Shown here: in pieces, positions 13,854 to 20,502 of the stretch | Numbering within the stretch: position 1 is the stretch's first letter | Layout: each line of letters starts with the position of its first letter | Origin: Clostridia bacterium | GTDB lineage: Bacteria > Bacillota > Clostridia > Christensenellales > CAG-138 | Assembly: GCA_016293975.1 (NCBI GenBank) | Contig: JAEDCW010000033.1 | Span: 1-20,502 of the forward strand | Reading direction: 5' to 3' | Length of the DNA stretch: 20,502 bases | Translations under genes and position numbers: made by a program | Notes under the pieces: model-generated | What the model was told of the DNA's origin: nothing | What the model saw: only the letters and a program-made list of their open reading frames with translations | The model's database searches: none

Positions 13854-16148
13854 ATGAGACGAAGCACAGCACTCCTTTTAGTCGGCGCGATTCTGTTGCC
13901 GTTCATATCGATACTTGCAGGATGTTCTACCACAATTACGGGCATGTCTATCTGCAGTGGCTATCTCGAAAGCTATGCCGCTGAGGATTTTGAAGCCTGT
14001 TTTGATTATCTCAACTCAAAAAGTGCAAGGGACGAGGACGATGCAAAGCGGATGGATGAGGATGTGTATGCCACAGCTTTTTACGATATATGCGGTGTTA
14101 AACCCGAAAAAAGCGACTCTGAGCTTGCATATGTCATCCCTCACGATGTAACTCAAGACCAGCTTAGACAGGTTGACGAGCTGTACAATTCGCGCATAGC
14201 GGACGAGCTCTATGTGCAATACACCTACAATAACATATCCAAGGACGAATTTGTATCGAAGCACACAAAGATATTCGATGCACTTGGAGTTAATAGCATC
14301 TCGTACTCGCTTGAACCTATAAACGACGGGATATACCTCGTGGGCGGTCACTATACGCTCACATACCATACCGAAATATTCGGAGACATAACCAACACAT
14401 ACTCGATATCGTTCAAGAAATCATCCGCCGGAAAGTGGGAGCTCGCATGGACTCCTGCCCTGATATTCCCCGATATGCAATGGGGTGATTCAATCCTTCA
14501 AGTGACAGATACTGCGAGCCGTGGAGAAATCGCAATGAGTGAGGGCGTTGTGGCGCAGAATGTCAATCTGTTTGCGATAAATGCAACGGTCGCGGAGCTT
14601 GCTGACATCAATGCCGCAGCAGGTGTGGTCTCCGATCTTACGTCTGCGTCGAAAGAATCTATACTCAATAAGCTCGACACGGGGTCCGACGTCGTGACAC
14701 TGGGCTATCTCTATCCCGACGAGGCAAACAGCTACACGGTGAGCACGCTTGAAAGCATAGCGGGCATTGAAGTAATCGAAAGCTCGCAGACGGGACGCTA
14801 TTATCCCTTCGGAGATATGCTCGTACACATGGTAGGCTACGCCGGCTATGGCAGCAGCGAGGAGCTTGACGAGCTCAACGCAAATCTCGAAGCTGGAGAG
14901 ACTCCATATAAATCCGGAGACGTAATCGGCAAGGCAGGACTCGAAAAACAGCACGAAAAGCAGCTCCGAGGCATCGACGGCGTGAAGTTTGTCATAAAAA
15001 AGTACGACGGCAGTGTTTCCTCAACAGTCTGCGAAGTAGAGAAGCGCGATGGCTATGACCTGCATTTGACGATCGATGCTAACCTCCAAATAAGGCTCGA
15101 TGAGGTGATCGAAAACACGCTTTACGGAGAAGAGACCTCCGCCGCAGTTGTCGTTATGAATCCCATAACGGGCGAAATACTCGCGGCGGCATCCGACCCC
15201 GGTTACGATGCGAATCTGTTCGCAAGGGGTATTTCGAGCGAAGCGTACGAGGCGTATGTAAACGACAAGCGCGCGCCATTCCTAAACAAGATAACTTCGA
15301 GCACATATCCCCCCGGCTCTATATTCAAGCCGTTTATCGCCGCAGAAGCGCTCATGGACAATGTGCTCACGGCTAACTCCGAATTTACCTGGAAAATCGA
15401 AAATGACTACTGGACACCCGATGGCTTCGGCGCATGGGTATACCCTGCAATAAAGCGCGCAAAAGTCAACAACCGCGAGCCCGTGCTCAACATGAGAAAC
15501 GCATTGCTCCACTCCGACAACATTTATTTTGCGTATGCGGCACTTAAAGCCGGCTCAGATAAGCTCCTAAGTTTTCTGAACCGTCTCGGAATGGATGAAG
15601 CGATACCGTTTGATCTGCCTGTTTCCAAGCCAAACATAGTCAATGAAGGCACCGAAATGTACATCAAGCTTTTGGCGGATATGGGTTACGGTCAAGGCGA
15701 GCTTCTGCTTTCGCCTCTACAGGCGGCGTGTATGTTCGGCGCATTTGCAAACGGCGGAGACATAATGGTTCCACGCATAATCAAGGGCATCTACGAGGTC
15801 AACGGCATAAGCGACGCACCTATCATGCAGACAGAGCCCACTGTTTTTAGAGAGGGTGTGCTTTCAAAGAGCGCAATTGCTACGATCGAGCCTATGCTTG
15901 AAGACGTCGTAGACCCGCAGTACAACGGCACAGGCAGACCCCTTAGGGTATCTACCTATAAAATCGCCGGAAAAACGGGTACCGCCGAAATCGGAAGCGA
16001 CAAATCCCGGGTTCTCGCTTGGTTTGCCGGCTACAGGACAGGTGTGGGAGTCGATGAAGCGAGGCTCGTACTCGTGCTCCTCGACATCAAAAACACAGAG
16101 GAGTTCAACTCACTTAAGTTCCAGATTGCGCGCGAGATGCTGAAGTAG
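13854..16148 (+). CDS. Class B penicillin-binding protein, lipoprotein, PbpC/MecA type
   Basis: This is a peptidoglycan transpeptidase anchored outside the membrane. The 764-residue product starts with a signal peptide and lipobox L-A-G-C (Cys24). An NTF2-like MecA_N domain follows (about 31-215), ending GKWELAWTPALIFPDMQWGD. Next come the RGEIAMSEGVVAQN dimerisation-domain start (about 221), the linker motif RYYPFGDMLVHMVGYAG, and the transpeptidase domain. The catalytic motifs are S489-IFK492 (PPGSIFKP), S554-DN556 and K707-TG; Y-G-Q-G-E-L-L-L-S-P lies between. The order matches B. subtilis PbpC (PBP3) and S. aureus MecA (668 residues). The extra length is mainly an insertion in the NTF2-like domain around residues 55-115. 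It has its own promoter and terminator and is a single-gene unit. Confidence 0.93.
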   Translation: MRRSTALLLVGAILLPFISILAGCSTTITGMSICSGYLESYAAEDFEACFDYLNSKSARDEDDAKRMDEDVYATAFYDICGVKPEKSDSELAYVIPHDVTQDQLRQVDELYNSRIADELYVQYTYNNISKDEFVSKHTKIFDALGVNSISYSLEPINDGIYLVGGHYTLTYHTEIFGDITNTYSISFKKSSAGKWELAWTPALIFPDMQWGDSILQVTDTASRGEIAMSEGVVAQNVNLFAINATVAELADINAAAGVVSDLTSASKESILNKLDTGSDVVTLGYLYPDEANSYTVSTLESIAGIEVIESSQTGRYYPFGDMLVHMVGYAGYGSSEELDELNANLEAGETPYKSGDVIGKAGLEKQHEKQLRGIDGVKFVIKKYDGSVSSTVCEVEKRDGYDLHLTIDANLQIRLDEVIENTLYGEETSAAVVVMNPITGEILAAASDPGYDANLFARGISSEAYEAYVNDKRAPFLNKITSSTYPPGSIFKPFIAAEALMDNVLTANSEFTWKIENDYWTPDGFGAWVYPAIKRAKVNNREPVLNMRNALLHSDNIYFAYAALKAGSDKLLSFLNRLGMDEAIPFDLPVSKPNIVNEGTEMYIKLLADMGYGQGELLLSPLQAACMFGAFANGGDIMVPRIIKGIYEVNGISDAPIMQTEPTVFREGVLSKSAIATIEPMLEDVVDPQYNGTGRPLRVSTYKIAGKTGTAEIGSDKSRVLAWFAGYRTGVGVDEARLVLVLLDIKNTEEFNSLKFQIAREMLK

Positions 16149-16194
16149 CGCCTTGCTTTCGGAATTTGTTTCCACAGACACTGCTTCGCTGTAT

Positions 16195-16225
16195 CGCCTC
16201 CCTTTATAATAAGAGAGGCGTTTTT
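16195..16225 (+). terminator. Terminator of the PBP gene
   Basis: CGCCTC (16195-16200) pairs with GAGGCG (16215-16220), extended inward by CTT/AAG across one mismatch, followed by TTTTT. Confidence 0.85.
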
Positions 16226-16281
16226 CGTCTTGCGGCCTGCGCAAGTTATCGTTATTCCACTATAGAAAAACTCCGTGCATC

Positions 16282-16304
16282 AAAAAAGGGACGCAAAGCG
16301 CCCC
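16282..16304 (-). terminator. Terminator of the asparaginase gene
   Basis: On the minus strand GGGGCGC (16304-16298), loop TTT, GCGTCCC (16294-16288) with one G-T pair, then six T (16287-16282). It is 28 bases after the stop. Confidence 0.85.
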
Positions 16305-16331
16305 ATGTTGCTGTTCTGTGTAAGCTTTATA

Positions 16332-17345
16332 CTAAACGCAAATCAGAGTTTTCTGCTTCTCTACTTCAACCATCTCATTTGCCAGATTCGTACGCATGAG
16401 CTGTTGTATACGCTCGGGATCGGATACAGCACCCAACACCCACATTAGCTTTGTAACGGTCGCCTCCGTCGTCATATCGTAGGACGGTATTATACCTGCA
16501 TCCCTAAGTACGCGGCTCACCTCGTAAATATCGGGACTCGACGGCTCGTATAGGCACTGCGACGAAAGCACGACAGTTATGCCGTTTCTCATAAGCCTAG
16601 CGAGGCTCTCGGTGTGGTCTCGCCTTATGTTGTGTACTCCACCCAAACCGAATGCCTCTACCACGACACCTCGTATGCCGCAGTTTGGCAGATTATCGAG
16701 AAGTGCCGTTCCCGTACCTGGTATGAGCTTAATGAGAGCCACGCGGGGGTCTATATCTGTCGTGAACTCAGGCTGCCTGCATATGCGCTTGGGCTCGTTG
16801 AGCCTAATAAGCTTGTGGTCCTGTATCTTTGCAATCATGGGATAGTTTATCGATTCAAATGCATTGAGCGAAGTAGTTCTCGTCTTTACCGCACGACAAC
16901 CAAGCATGACATCCGAACCAAAGCAGACGTAAATGCCGCCTGAAAGTCCACGTGCGGCAACTATTGCGTCCTCGAGATTTCTCTTGCCGTCTGAATCGGG
17001 GTTTATTATAGGATACTGCGAACCCGTCAGCACTACCGGGATATCTATTCCCTGAAGCATGAACGAAAGCATAGATGCGGTGTAGGCCATAGTATCCGTG
17101 CCGTGGGTGACGACTATACCGTCGTAATCCCACGCGGTCTTATGTATCTTACCCGCAAGCGTGCACCACTCCTCCGGCTGTATGTTGGAGCTGTCCATCT
17201 TAAATAGATCGATACAGTCAATGTCGCTCGTATCTATGCTCAAATATTGAAGCAGATCCTTCGCCCCGAGCCTCGGCGCAAGCCCATGCTCAGTCTGTAC
17301 GCAGGCTATAGTTCCGCCCGTACCTATAACACGAATCCTTCCCAT
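16332..17345 (-). CDS. L-asparaginase, type I (cytosolic)
   Basis: The enzyme hydrolyses asparagine to aspartate and ammonia. The 337-residue product has no signal peptide, in line with the cytosolic type I (AnsA) class. It carries the N-terminal catalytic motif GTGGTIA (nucleophile Thr12) and the second motif VVTHGTDTMAYTA with the Thr83-Asp84 pair. VVLTGSQYP and the A-V-K-T-R-T-T-S region, with a candidate catalytic Lys, follow. The start at 17345 has GTGAGG four bases upstream. It stands alone, with its own terminator, and is divergent from the lipoprotein gene at 17480. A glutaminase side activity is possible, as in the family generally. Confidence 0.95.
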   Translation of the reverse strand: MGRIRVIGTGGTIACVQTEHGLAPRLGAKDLLQYLSIDTSDIDCIDLFKMDSSNIQPEEWCTLAGKIHKTAWDYDGIVVTHGTDTMAYTASMLSFMLQGIDIPVVLTGSQYPIINPDSDGKRNLEDAIVAARGLSGGIYVCFGSDVMLGCRAVKTRTTSLNAFESINYPMIAKIQDHKLIRLNEPKRICRQPEFTTDIDPRVALIKLIPGTGTALLDNLPNCGIRGVVVEAFGLGGVHNIRRDHTESLARLMRNGITVVLSSQCLYEPSSPDIYEVSRVLRDAGIIPSYDMTTEATVTKLMWVLGAVSDPERIQQLMRTNLANEMVEVEKQKTLICV

Positions 17346-17372
17346 ATTACCTCACTGCATTTGTTTGTCCTT

Positions 17373-17378
17373 ATTATA
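17373..17378 (-). promoter_or_regulatory. Candidate -10 of the asparaginase promoter
   Basis: A perfect TATAAT on the minus strand, 27 bases before the start codon. The -35 at 16-18 bases is poor; a TTGACA only seven bases upstream of it is wrongly spaced. Confidence 0.4.
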
Positions 17379-17416
17379 CCCTTTGTGTCAAAATTATGAA
17401 AGATAAATGTTTTCCC

Positions 17417-17445
17417 TGTACAATGCAACCTTTATTTAGTAAAAT
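17417..17445 (+). promoter_or_regulatory. Candidate promoter of the lipoprotein gene at 17480
   Basis: TGTACA (17417-17422), 17 bases, TAAAAT (17440-17445), about 34 bases before the ATG. Moderate match only. Confidence 0.4.
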
Positions 17446-17479
17446 CGTGTTATTAGTAAAGGACTTCAAGGAGGTACTT

Positions 17480-18094
17480 ATGAAGAAATTAATATCCGTA
17501 TTAGCAATAATGCTTGTTATAGCAATGGTAGTCGCCTGCTCACCGGCAGACCCCAAAGAATCAGCAGCACCCGTAAATGTCGATTCCGGCAAGAAAGAAC
17601 CCAACAAGCTTCCCGGAGAGGAACTTACAGATGAGCTCAGGAATGCTTATATGCAGCTTATGCCCAAGGAAACAAGCCATAAGTTTAATGCGTCTGTCGT
17701 CAAAACAGACAAGGCTTTGGATGATACATCACCCTCAGCTTTCATAATCCGCACATTGGATGAGTATAAGGACTTTGTCGCAAAGCATCCTGAAAGCGGC
17801 TCTTCCAGCGGCGCTAAGAAGCTCAACTACGACGAAGCATTCTTTAAGGAGAATGTGCTCGTTATTTGCGGTATCGATTACGACGAAGTTTCTGCAAAGC
17901 CTCAGGTCGTAGGTATCGTGGGTACATCCACCAACTTCTCGATCGGCATTCGCACGGTGGTAACGGCAGGTGCCAACGATAAGGTTGCGAACCAGAAGGG
18001 ATCGTCAATGTATAAAATCTACATTACAATGACGCTCGAAGAAGCTGCCACCATGGAAACCGTCGAAATTCTTATGCTCAAGGATATAGGCTAA
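17480..18094 (+). CDS. Putative lipoprotein of unknown function, 204 residues
   Basis: The product starts MKKLISVLAI and has a lipobox V-V-A-C (Cys20). A Ser/Pro/Lys linker follows (about 21-50), then one domain with FIIRTLDEYKDFV, YDEAFFKENVLVICGI and a final beta-hairpin pattern MYKIYITMTLEEAATMETVE. The pattern of a rTxxEy strand-helix, FFKENVLV, and paired late strands is reminiscent of PrcB-like or related Clostridia lipoproteins, but I would not name a family. The start at 17480 is set by AAGGAGG (17468-17474); the frame is open for 28 further codons upstream, which lie outside this site. It is followed by a strong terminator, so it is probably monocistronic. Confidence 0.75.
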   Translation: MKKLISVLAIMLVIAMVVACSPADPKESAAPVNVDSGKKEPNKLPGEELTDELRNAYMQLMPKETSHKFNASVVKTDKALDDTSPSAFIIRTLDEYKDFVAKHPESGSSSGAKKLNYDEAFFKENVLVICGIDYDEVSAKPQVVGIVGTSTNFSIGIRTVVTAGANDKVANQKGSSMYKIYITMTLEEAATMETVEILMLKDIG

Positions 18095-18128
18095 TATTTC
18101 CGCATAAAATAGCATAAAATCAAGCTTG

Positions 18129-18163
18129 GTAAGTCGGTTTATAAACAGCCGGCTTACTTTTTT
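18129..18163 (+). terminator. Terminator of the 204-residue lipoprotein gene
   Basis: GTAAGTCGG (18129-18137) and CCGGCTTAC (18149-18157) form a nine-pair stem with one G-T pair, followed by six T. Confidence 0.92.
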
Positions 18164-18164
18164 G

Positions 18165-18192
18165 TTGACACATTTTTCCTGTCTATTATAAT
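18165..18192 (+). promoter_or_regulatory. Consensus promoter of the marR-type gene
   Basis: TTGACA (18165-18170), 16 bases, TATAAT (18187-18192). Both boxes are perfect. An imperfect inverted repeat, TCCTG (18177-18181) against CAGGA (18202-18206), brackets the -10 and is a possible operator. The start codon lies 25 bases after the -10. Confidence 0.85.
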
Positions 18193-18217
18193 GTACACAG
18201 TCAGGAGGTGGCACAGC

Positions 18218-18688
18218 ATGGATAATGAACTTCAAAATTACAGAGCTACAACACTCAATATGTCTCTCGAGTTCATCGAGATGCTTCATCTGTATAATAC
18301 TTGTCTCACTAAGATACTCTCAAAATATAATCTGTACCCCGGTCAGCCCCAACTGCTCATCACTGTGAGGGATTCGGGCAATGCACTCACTCAAAACGAG
18401 CTTGCGGAAAAGATCGGTATATCGAAGGCCTCGATAGGCACGTCATTAAGAAGGCTTGAAGCGAGCGGATTTGTCAAGCGCACGCGCGACAAGACGGATA
18501 CGCGTTGTATACGCGTATCGCTCACGAAGAAGGGCGAAGAATACGCCTACTGGTGCGAGGTGGACTACGAGATGCTTTTCACCACAATGCTTGAAGACTT
18601 TTCTCCTGACGAGCGTAACAGGATGCCCGGCGAGATATCGAGGATGGCAAAGGGGCTCCGTGAGCTTGCAGTCAGACTAAAATCGTAA
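18218..18688 (+). CDS. MarR family transcriptional regulator
   Basis: The 156-residue product has the MarR fold: an N-terminal dimerisation helix (EFIEMLHLYNTCLTKILSKY), then a winged helix with LTQNELAEKIGISKASIGTS (57-76, recognition helix about 67-81) and LRRLEASGFVKR. The wing carries D-K-T-D-T-R and the strand IRVSLTKKGEEYA, then a C-terminal dimer helix. MarR proteins bind operator DNA as dimers and often repress their own gene and a neighbour in response to a small ligand. The ATG at 18218 has AGGAGG nine bases upstream; the frame is open nine codons further, overlapping that site. Likely targets are its own promoter, and perhaps the convergent methionine gamma-lyase or MATE genes; this is inference. 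Confidence 0.93.
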   Translation: MDNELQNYRATTLNMSLEFIEMLHLYNTCLTKILSKYNLYPGQPQLLITVRDSGNALTQNELAEKIGISKASIGTSLRRLEASGFVKRTRDKTDTRCIRVSLTKKGEEYAYWCEVDYEMLFTTMLEDFSPDERNRMPGEISRMAKGLRELAVRLKS

Positions 18689-18740
18689 AGTAAAACGCGC
18701 AAAACAGCAAAAACAGAAAGCCCTTACGATACACACAGAT

Positions 18741-18777
18741 AAAAAAGCACTCGTACTGTCGTTAATTGTACAAGTGC
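18741..18777 (-). terminator. Terminator of the methionine gamma-lyase gene
   Basis: On the minus strand GCACTTGTAC (18777-18768) pairs with GTACGAGTGC (18756-18747) with one T-G pair, followed by six T (18746-18741). On the plus strand the stem is followed by a T-rich stretch and may also serve the marR-type gene. Confidence 0.9.
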
Positions 18778-18812
18778 CGTTTGTTTGTTAAAGCGTTGCT
18801 ACCTGCGCTTGT

Positions 18813-19997
18813 TTATATGCGCTTGAGCCCTTCTTCGAGATCGTGGATTATGTCCTCTGCCTCCTCGAGACCTGCGCTGAGGCGTATGAGCGATTCTGAA
18901 ATATTCGCTTCCGCAAGTGCCTCAGGAGTATACGTGCTGTGAGTCATAGTTGCGGGATGCTCTATGAGCGTTTCTGCGTCACCAAGGCTTACCGCCAAAG
19001 TGCAGAGATCAAGCGAGTTGATGAATTTCGCGCTGTCTTCTCTCGATGCGTTGAGCTCAAACGATACCATGCCGCCGAAGCCGTGCATCTGCTTCTTCGC
19101 GAGCTCATGCTGAGGATGCGATTCGAGTCCGGGGTAGATTACGCGCTTAACCTTGGAATTCGACTCGAGGTACTTGGCTATTGCCATGGCGTTCTTGCAA
19201 TGCTTCTCCATTCTTATGTCGAGCGTCTTCATGCCTCTCGAGATGAGATAGGCTTCAAACGGCCCGATTACTGCGCCCGTCATGTCCTTGAGCCCGAACA
19301 TCGTACACTCGGTTATAAAGTCAGCCTTTCCTGCCGCCATACCCGCGATAACGTCTCCGTGACCGTTTAAGTACTTTGTCGCGCTGTGGATGACTACATC
19401 CGCGCCGAGCTCAACGGGTCTCTGCAGGAAGGGTGTGCAGAAAGTATTGTCTACTATGACTTTGATCTCGGGATTGTGGGCGTGTGCAATGCTCGCTACC
19501 GCCTCGATATCTATGAGCTTAAGGTTGGGGTTTGTCGGTGACTCGAAGTACACCGCTTTCGTGTTAGCCTTGAGTTCACGCTTTACATTCTCTATATTGG
19601 AAAAGTCTGCGAGAGTTACTTCAACACCGTATCTCGTGAGACCGTGCATGAAGAACGAATACGTACAGCCGTAGAGTGCATCGTCCGCCAAGAGATGGTC
19701 GCCTGCGCGCAATGTCGTCCAAAGAACGGTAGTTATTGCACCCATGCCCGAGCTCATTGCCATACCTAATTCAGCGCCCTCGAGAGCCGCGAGCTTTTCG
19801 CCTATCTGATTGGAATTTGGGTTACCCAGACGCGTGTATATGTAACCCTGCTCCTCGCCGCTGAATCTCTTTGCACCCTGCTCGGTGCTATCAAATTCAA
19901 ATGTCGATGTCTGGAATATCGGCGTTGCCAGCGGATTTATTCCCGGCATATGAATATGCCCCGTATGAATCTGCCTTGTTGCGAAGCCCTGCTTCAT
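18813..19997 (-). CDS. megL: Methionine gamma-lyase (PLP-dependent, Cys/Met family)
   Basis: The enzyme cleaves methionine to methanethiol, ammonia and 2-oxobutyrate. The 394-residue product is a full-length gamma-family PLP enzyme: Y54-T-R56 (phosphate site), S-S-G-M-G-A (82-87), Asp183 in VIVDNTF, and the PLP lysine Lys208 in SATKYLNGHGD. The deciding point is DALYGCTYSF: Tyr109 followed by Cys111, the position of the Cys116 typical of methionine gamma-lyase, where cystathionine gamma-synthases and gamma-lyases usually have Gly. The start at 19997 is preceded by a GGGGG-type site eight bases upstream. It has a strong promoter and a terminator of its own. A homocysteine-desulfhydrase role is the main alternative. 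Confidence 0.88.
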   Translation of the reverse strand: MKQGFATRQIHTGHIHMPGINPLATPIFQTSTFEFDSTEQGAKRFSGEEQGYIYTRLGNPNSNQIGEKLAALEGAELGMAMSSGMGAITTVLWTTLRAGDHLLADDALYGCTYSFFMHGLTRYGVEVTLADFSNIENVKRELKANTKAVYFESPTNPNLKLIDIEAVASIAHAHNPEIKVIVDNTFCTPFLQRPVELGADVVIHSATKYLNGHGDVIAGMAAGKADFITECTMFGLKDMTGAVIGPFEAYLISRGMKTLDIRMEKHCKNAMAIAKYLESNSKVKRVIYPGLESHPQHELAKKQMHGFGGMVSFELNASREDSAKFINSLDLCTLAVSLGDAETLIEHPATMTHSTYTPEALAEANISESLIRLSAGLEEAEDIIHDLEEGLKRI

Positions 19998-20009
19998 TTT
20001 GTTTACCCC

Positions 20010-20048
20010 CAGATGAAAATTTTAACTAACCACACATATGTGCATCTG
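20010..20048 (-). promoter_or_regulatory. Structured 5' leader of the methionine gamma-lyase gene
   Basis: On the minus strand CAGATG (20048-20043) at the expected transcript start can pair with CATCTG (20015-20010), which touches the GGGGG ribosome binding site. Between them lie a 10-base palindrome, CACATATGTG (20033-20042), and AAAATTTT. It could be an operator or an RNA structure; no known riboswitch is recognised. Confidence 0.4.
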
Positions 20049-20055
20049 CTAATTT

Positions 20056-20084
20056 ATGTTAACATCACAGCAAACGGCAGTCAA
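20056..20084 (-). promoter_or_regulatory. Methionine gamma-lyase promoter
   Basis: On the minus strand TTGACT (20084-20079), 17 bases, TAACAT (20061-20056). It begins ten bases after the MATE stop codon. The predicted start is near 20049. Confidence 0.8.
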
Positions 20085-20093
20085 CATTTTTCG

Positions 20094-20502
20094 TCAGCTC
20101 GCCAACATGTTTCCCGGTTTTTTACCGCATATCGGCTTTATATGCCGCTTATATGTGATCACGGTGAGCAACGAAGTTACTGTCAGCGACATAAGCTCCG
20201 CTATGGGGTAGGCAAACCATACCGCGTTGACGTCGTTTGTCAGTGTCGCAAGCAAGTAGGCGGCGGGAATTATAACCAAAAGCTGACGGCATATCGACAC
20301 TATGAGTGAGAAAATACCCTTGCCCAGTGCCTGGAATAGCGTCGAGCACATTATGCATACGCCTGCAAACGGGAAGCATAGGCTGATTATTCTGAATGCC
20401 TTGGCGCCGAGTGTCATGAGCTCGTCATGGGCATTAAACAGCGAGAGAAGCACGTTTGGTATAGTCTGGAAAATCAAAAGTCCCATCAACATCAGCACGA
20501 GC
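20094..20502 (-). CDS. MATE family efflux transporter, C-terminal part
   Basis: The frame is open to the window edge, so only about the last 136 residues are present. They contain four hydrophobic helices with the spacing of the C-terminal MATE half, including FRIISLCFPFAGVCIMCSTL and FQALGKGIFSLIVSICRQLL, followed by a V-W-F-A-Y-P-I-A-E helix and a short basic tail. MATE proteins export drugs or metabolites by sodium or proton exchange; the substrate cannot be told from this fragment. No terminator follows before the methionine gamma-lyase promoter, so read-through into that gene is possible. Confidence 0.88.
   Translation of the reverse strand, partial: LVLMLMGLLIFQTIPNVLLSLFNAHDELMTLGAKAFRIISLCFPFAGVCIMCSTLFQALGKGIFSLIVSICRQLLVIIPAAYLLATLTNDVNAVWFAYPIAELMSLTVTSLLTVITYKRHIKPICGKKPGNMLAS

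Noticed and set aside
13854..16148. An acquired mecA resistance gene
   Set aside because: No mobile elements flank it, codon use looks like its neighbours, and a native PbpC-type PBP explains it.
19998..20100. SAM riboswitch or T-box upstream of the methionine gamma-lyase gene
   Set aside because: The leader is only about 50 bases and shows no T-box core or SAM-riboswitch-like layout; only simple palindromes are visible.
1..20502. CRISPR arrays, insertion sequences, phage or plasmid genes, rRNA and tRNA genes
   Set aside because: No regularly spaced repeats, transposase motifs, integrase motifs or RNA-gene signatures were found by reading both strands.

Overview
The window reads as chromosomal DNA of a low-to-medium G+C, spore-forming or spore-lineage member of the Bacillota, most likely class Clostridia. 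The reasons are strong GGAGG-type ribosome binding sites, SpoIID, a YabE-like DUF348-G5-3D protein next to ksgA, a FloA/NfeD pair, a PbpC/MecA-type class B PBP and many lipoproteins. The species cannot be named from the sequence. No rRNA, tRNA, insertion sequence, phage gene or CRISPR array was seen.

Layout. (1) 1-343: the end of an HflC-like SPFH gene and its terminator, on +. (2) 420-4412, all on -: an uncharacterised lipoprotein, a YwaF/TMEM164-type membrane protein, and ATP-dependent PEP carboxykinase, each apparently with its own promoter. (3) 4513-9525, on -: a compact seven-gene unit. In transcription order it encodes a membrane-anchored protein with a sigma-region-2-like head, an NfeD-type membrane protein, a 67-residue one-TM protein, flotillin FloA, a zinc-ribbon membrane protein, a PIG-V-type mannosyltransferase and a nicotinamidase-like cysteine hydrolase. 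The pckA promoter sits directly behind it with no terminator between. (4) 9647-16148, on +: spoIID; then a promoter driving the YabE-like gene, ksgA (TAATG overlap) and a small lipoprotein; then a terminator and, back to back, the promoter of a lipoprotein PBP. This block is envelope-centred. (5) 16195-20502: type I L-asparaginase (-), a lipoprotein (+), a MarR regulator with a consensus promoter (+), methionine gamma-lyase (-) and the C-terminal part of a MATE transporter (-).

How the genes fit together. FloA and NfeD form a known membrane-microdomain pair; the surrounding co-directional genes (zinc-ribbon, small TM, sigma-like TM, mannosyltransferase) are candidate partners, which is inference from gene order. 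SpoIID, the YabE-like protein and the PBP all act on peptidoglycan. pckA, asparaginase and methionine gamma-lyase suggest growth on amino acids and organic acids. The most interesting item is the seven-gene FloA/NfeD unit, above all its first gene: a degenerate sigma-factor-like domain joined by an acidic linker to a C-terminal membrane anchor.
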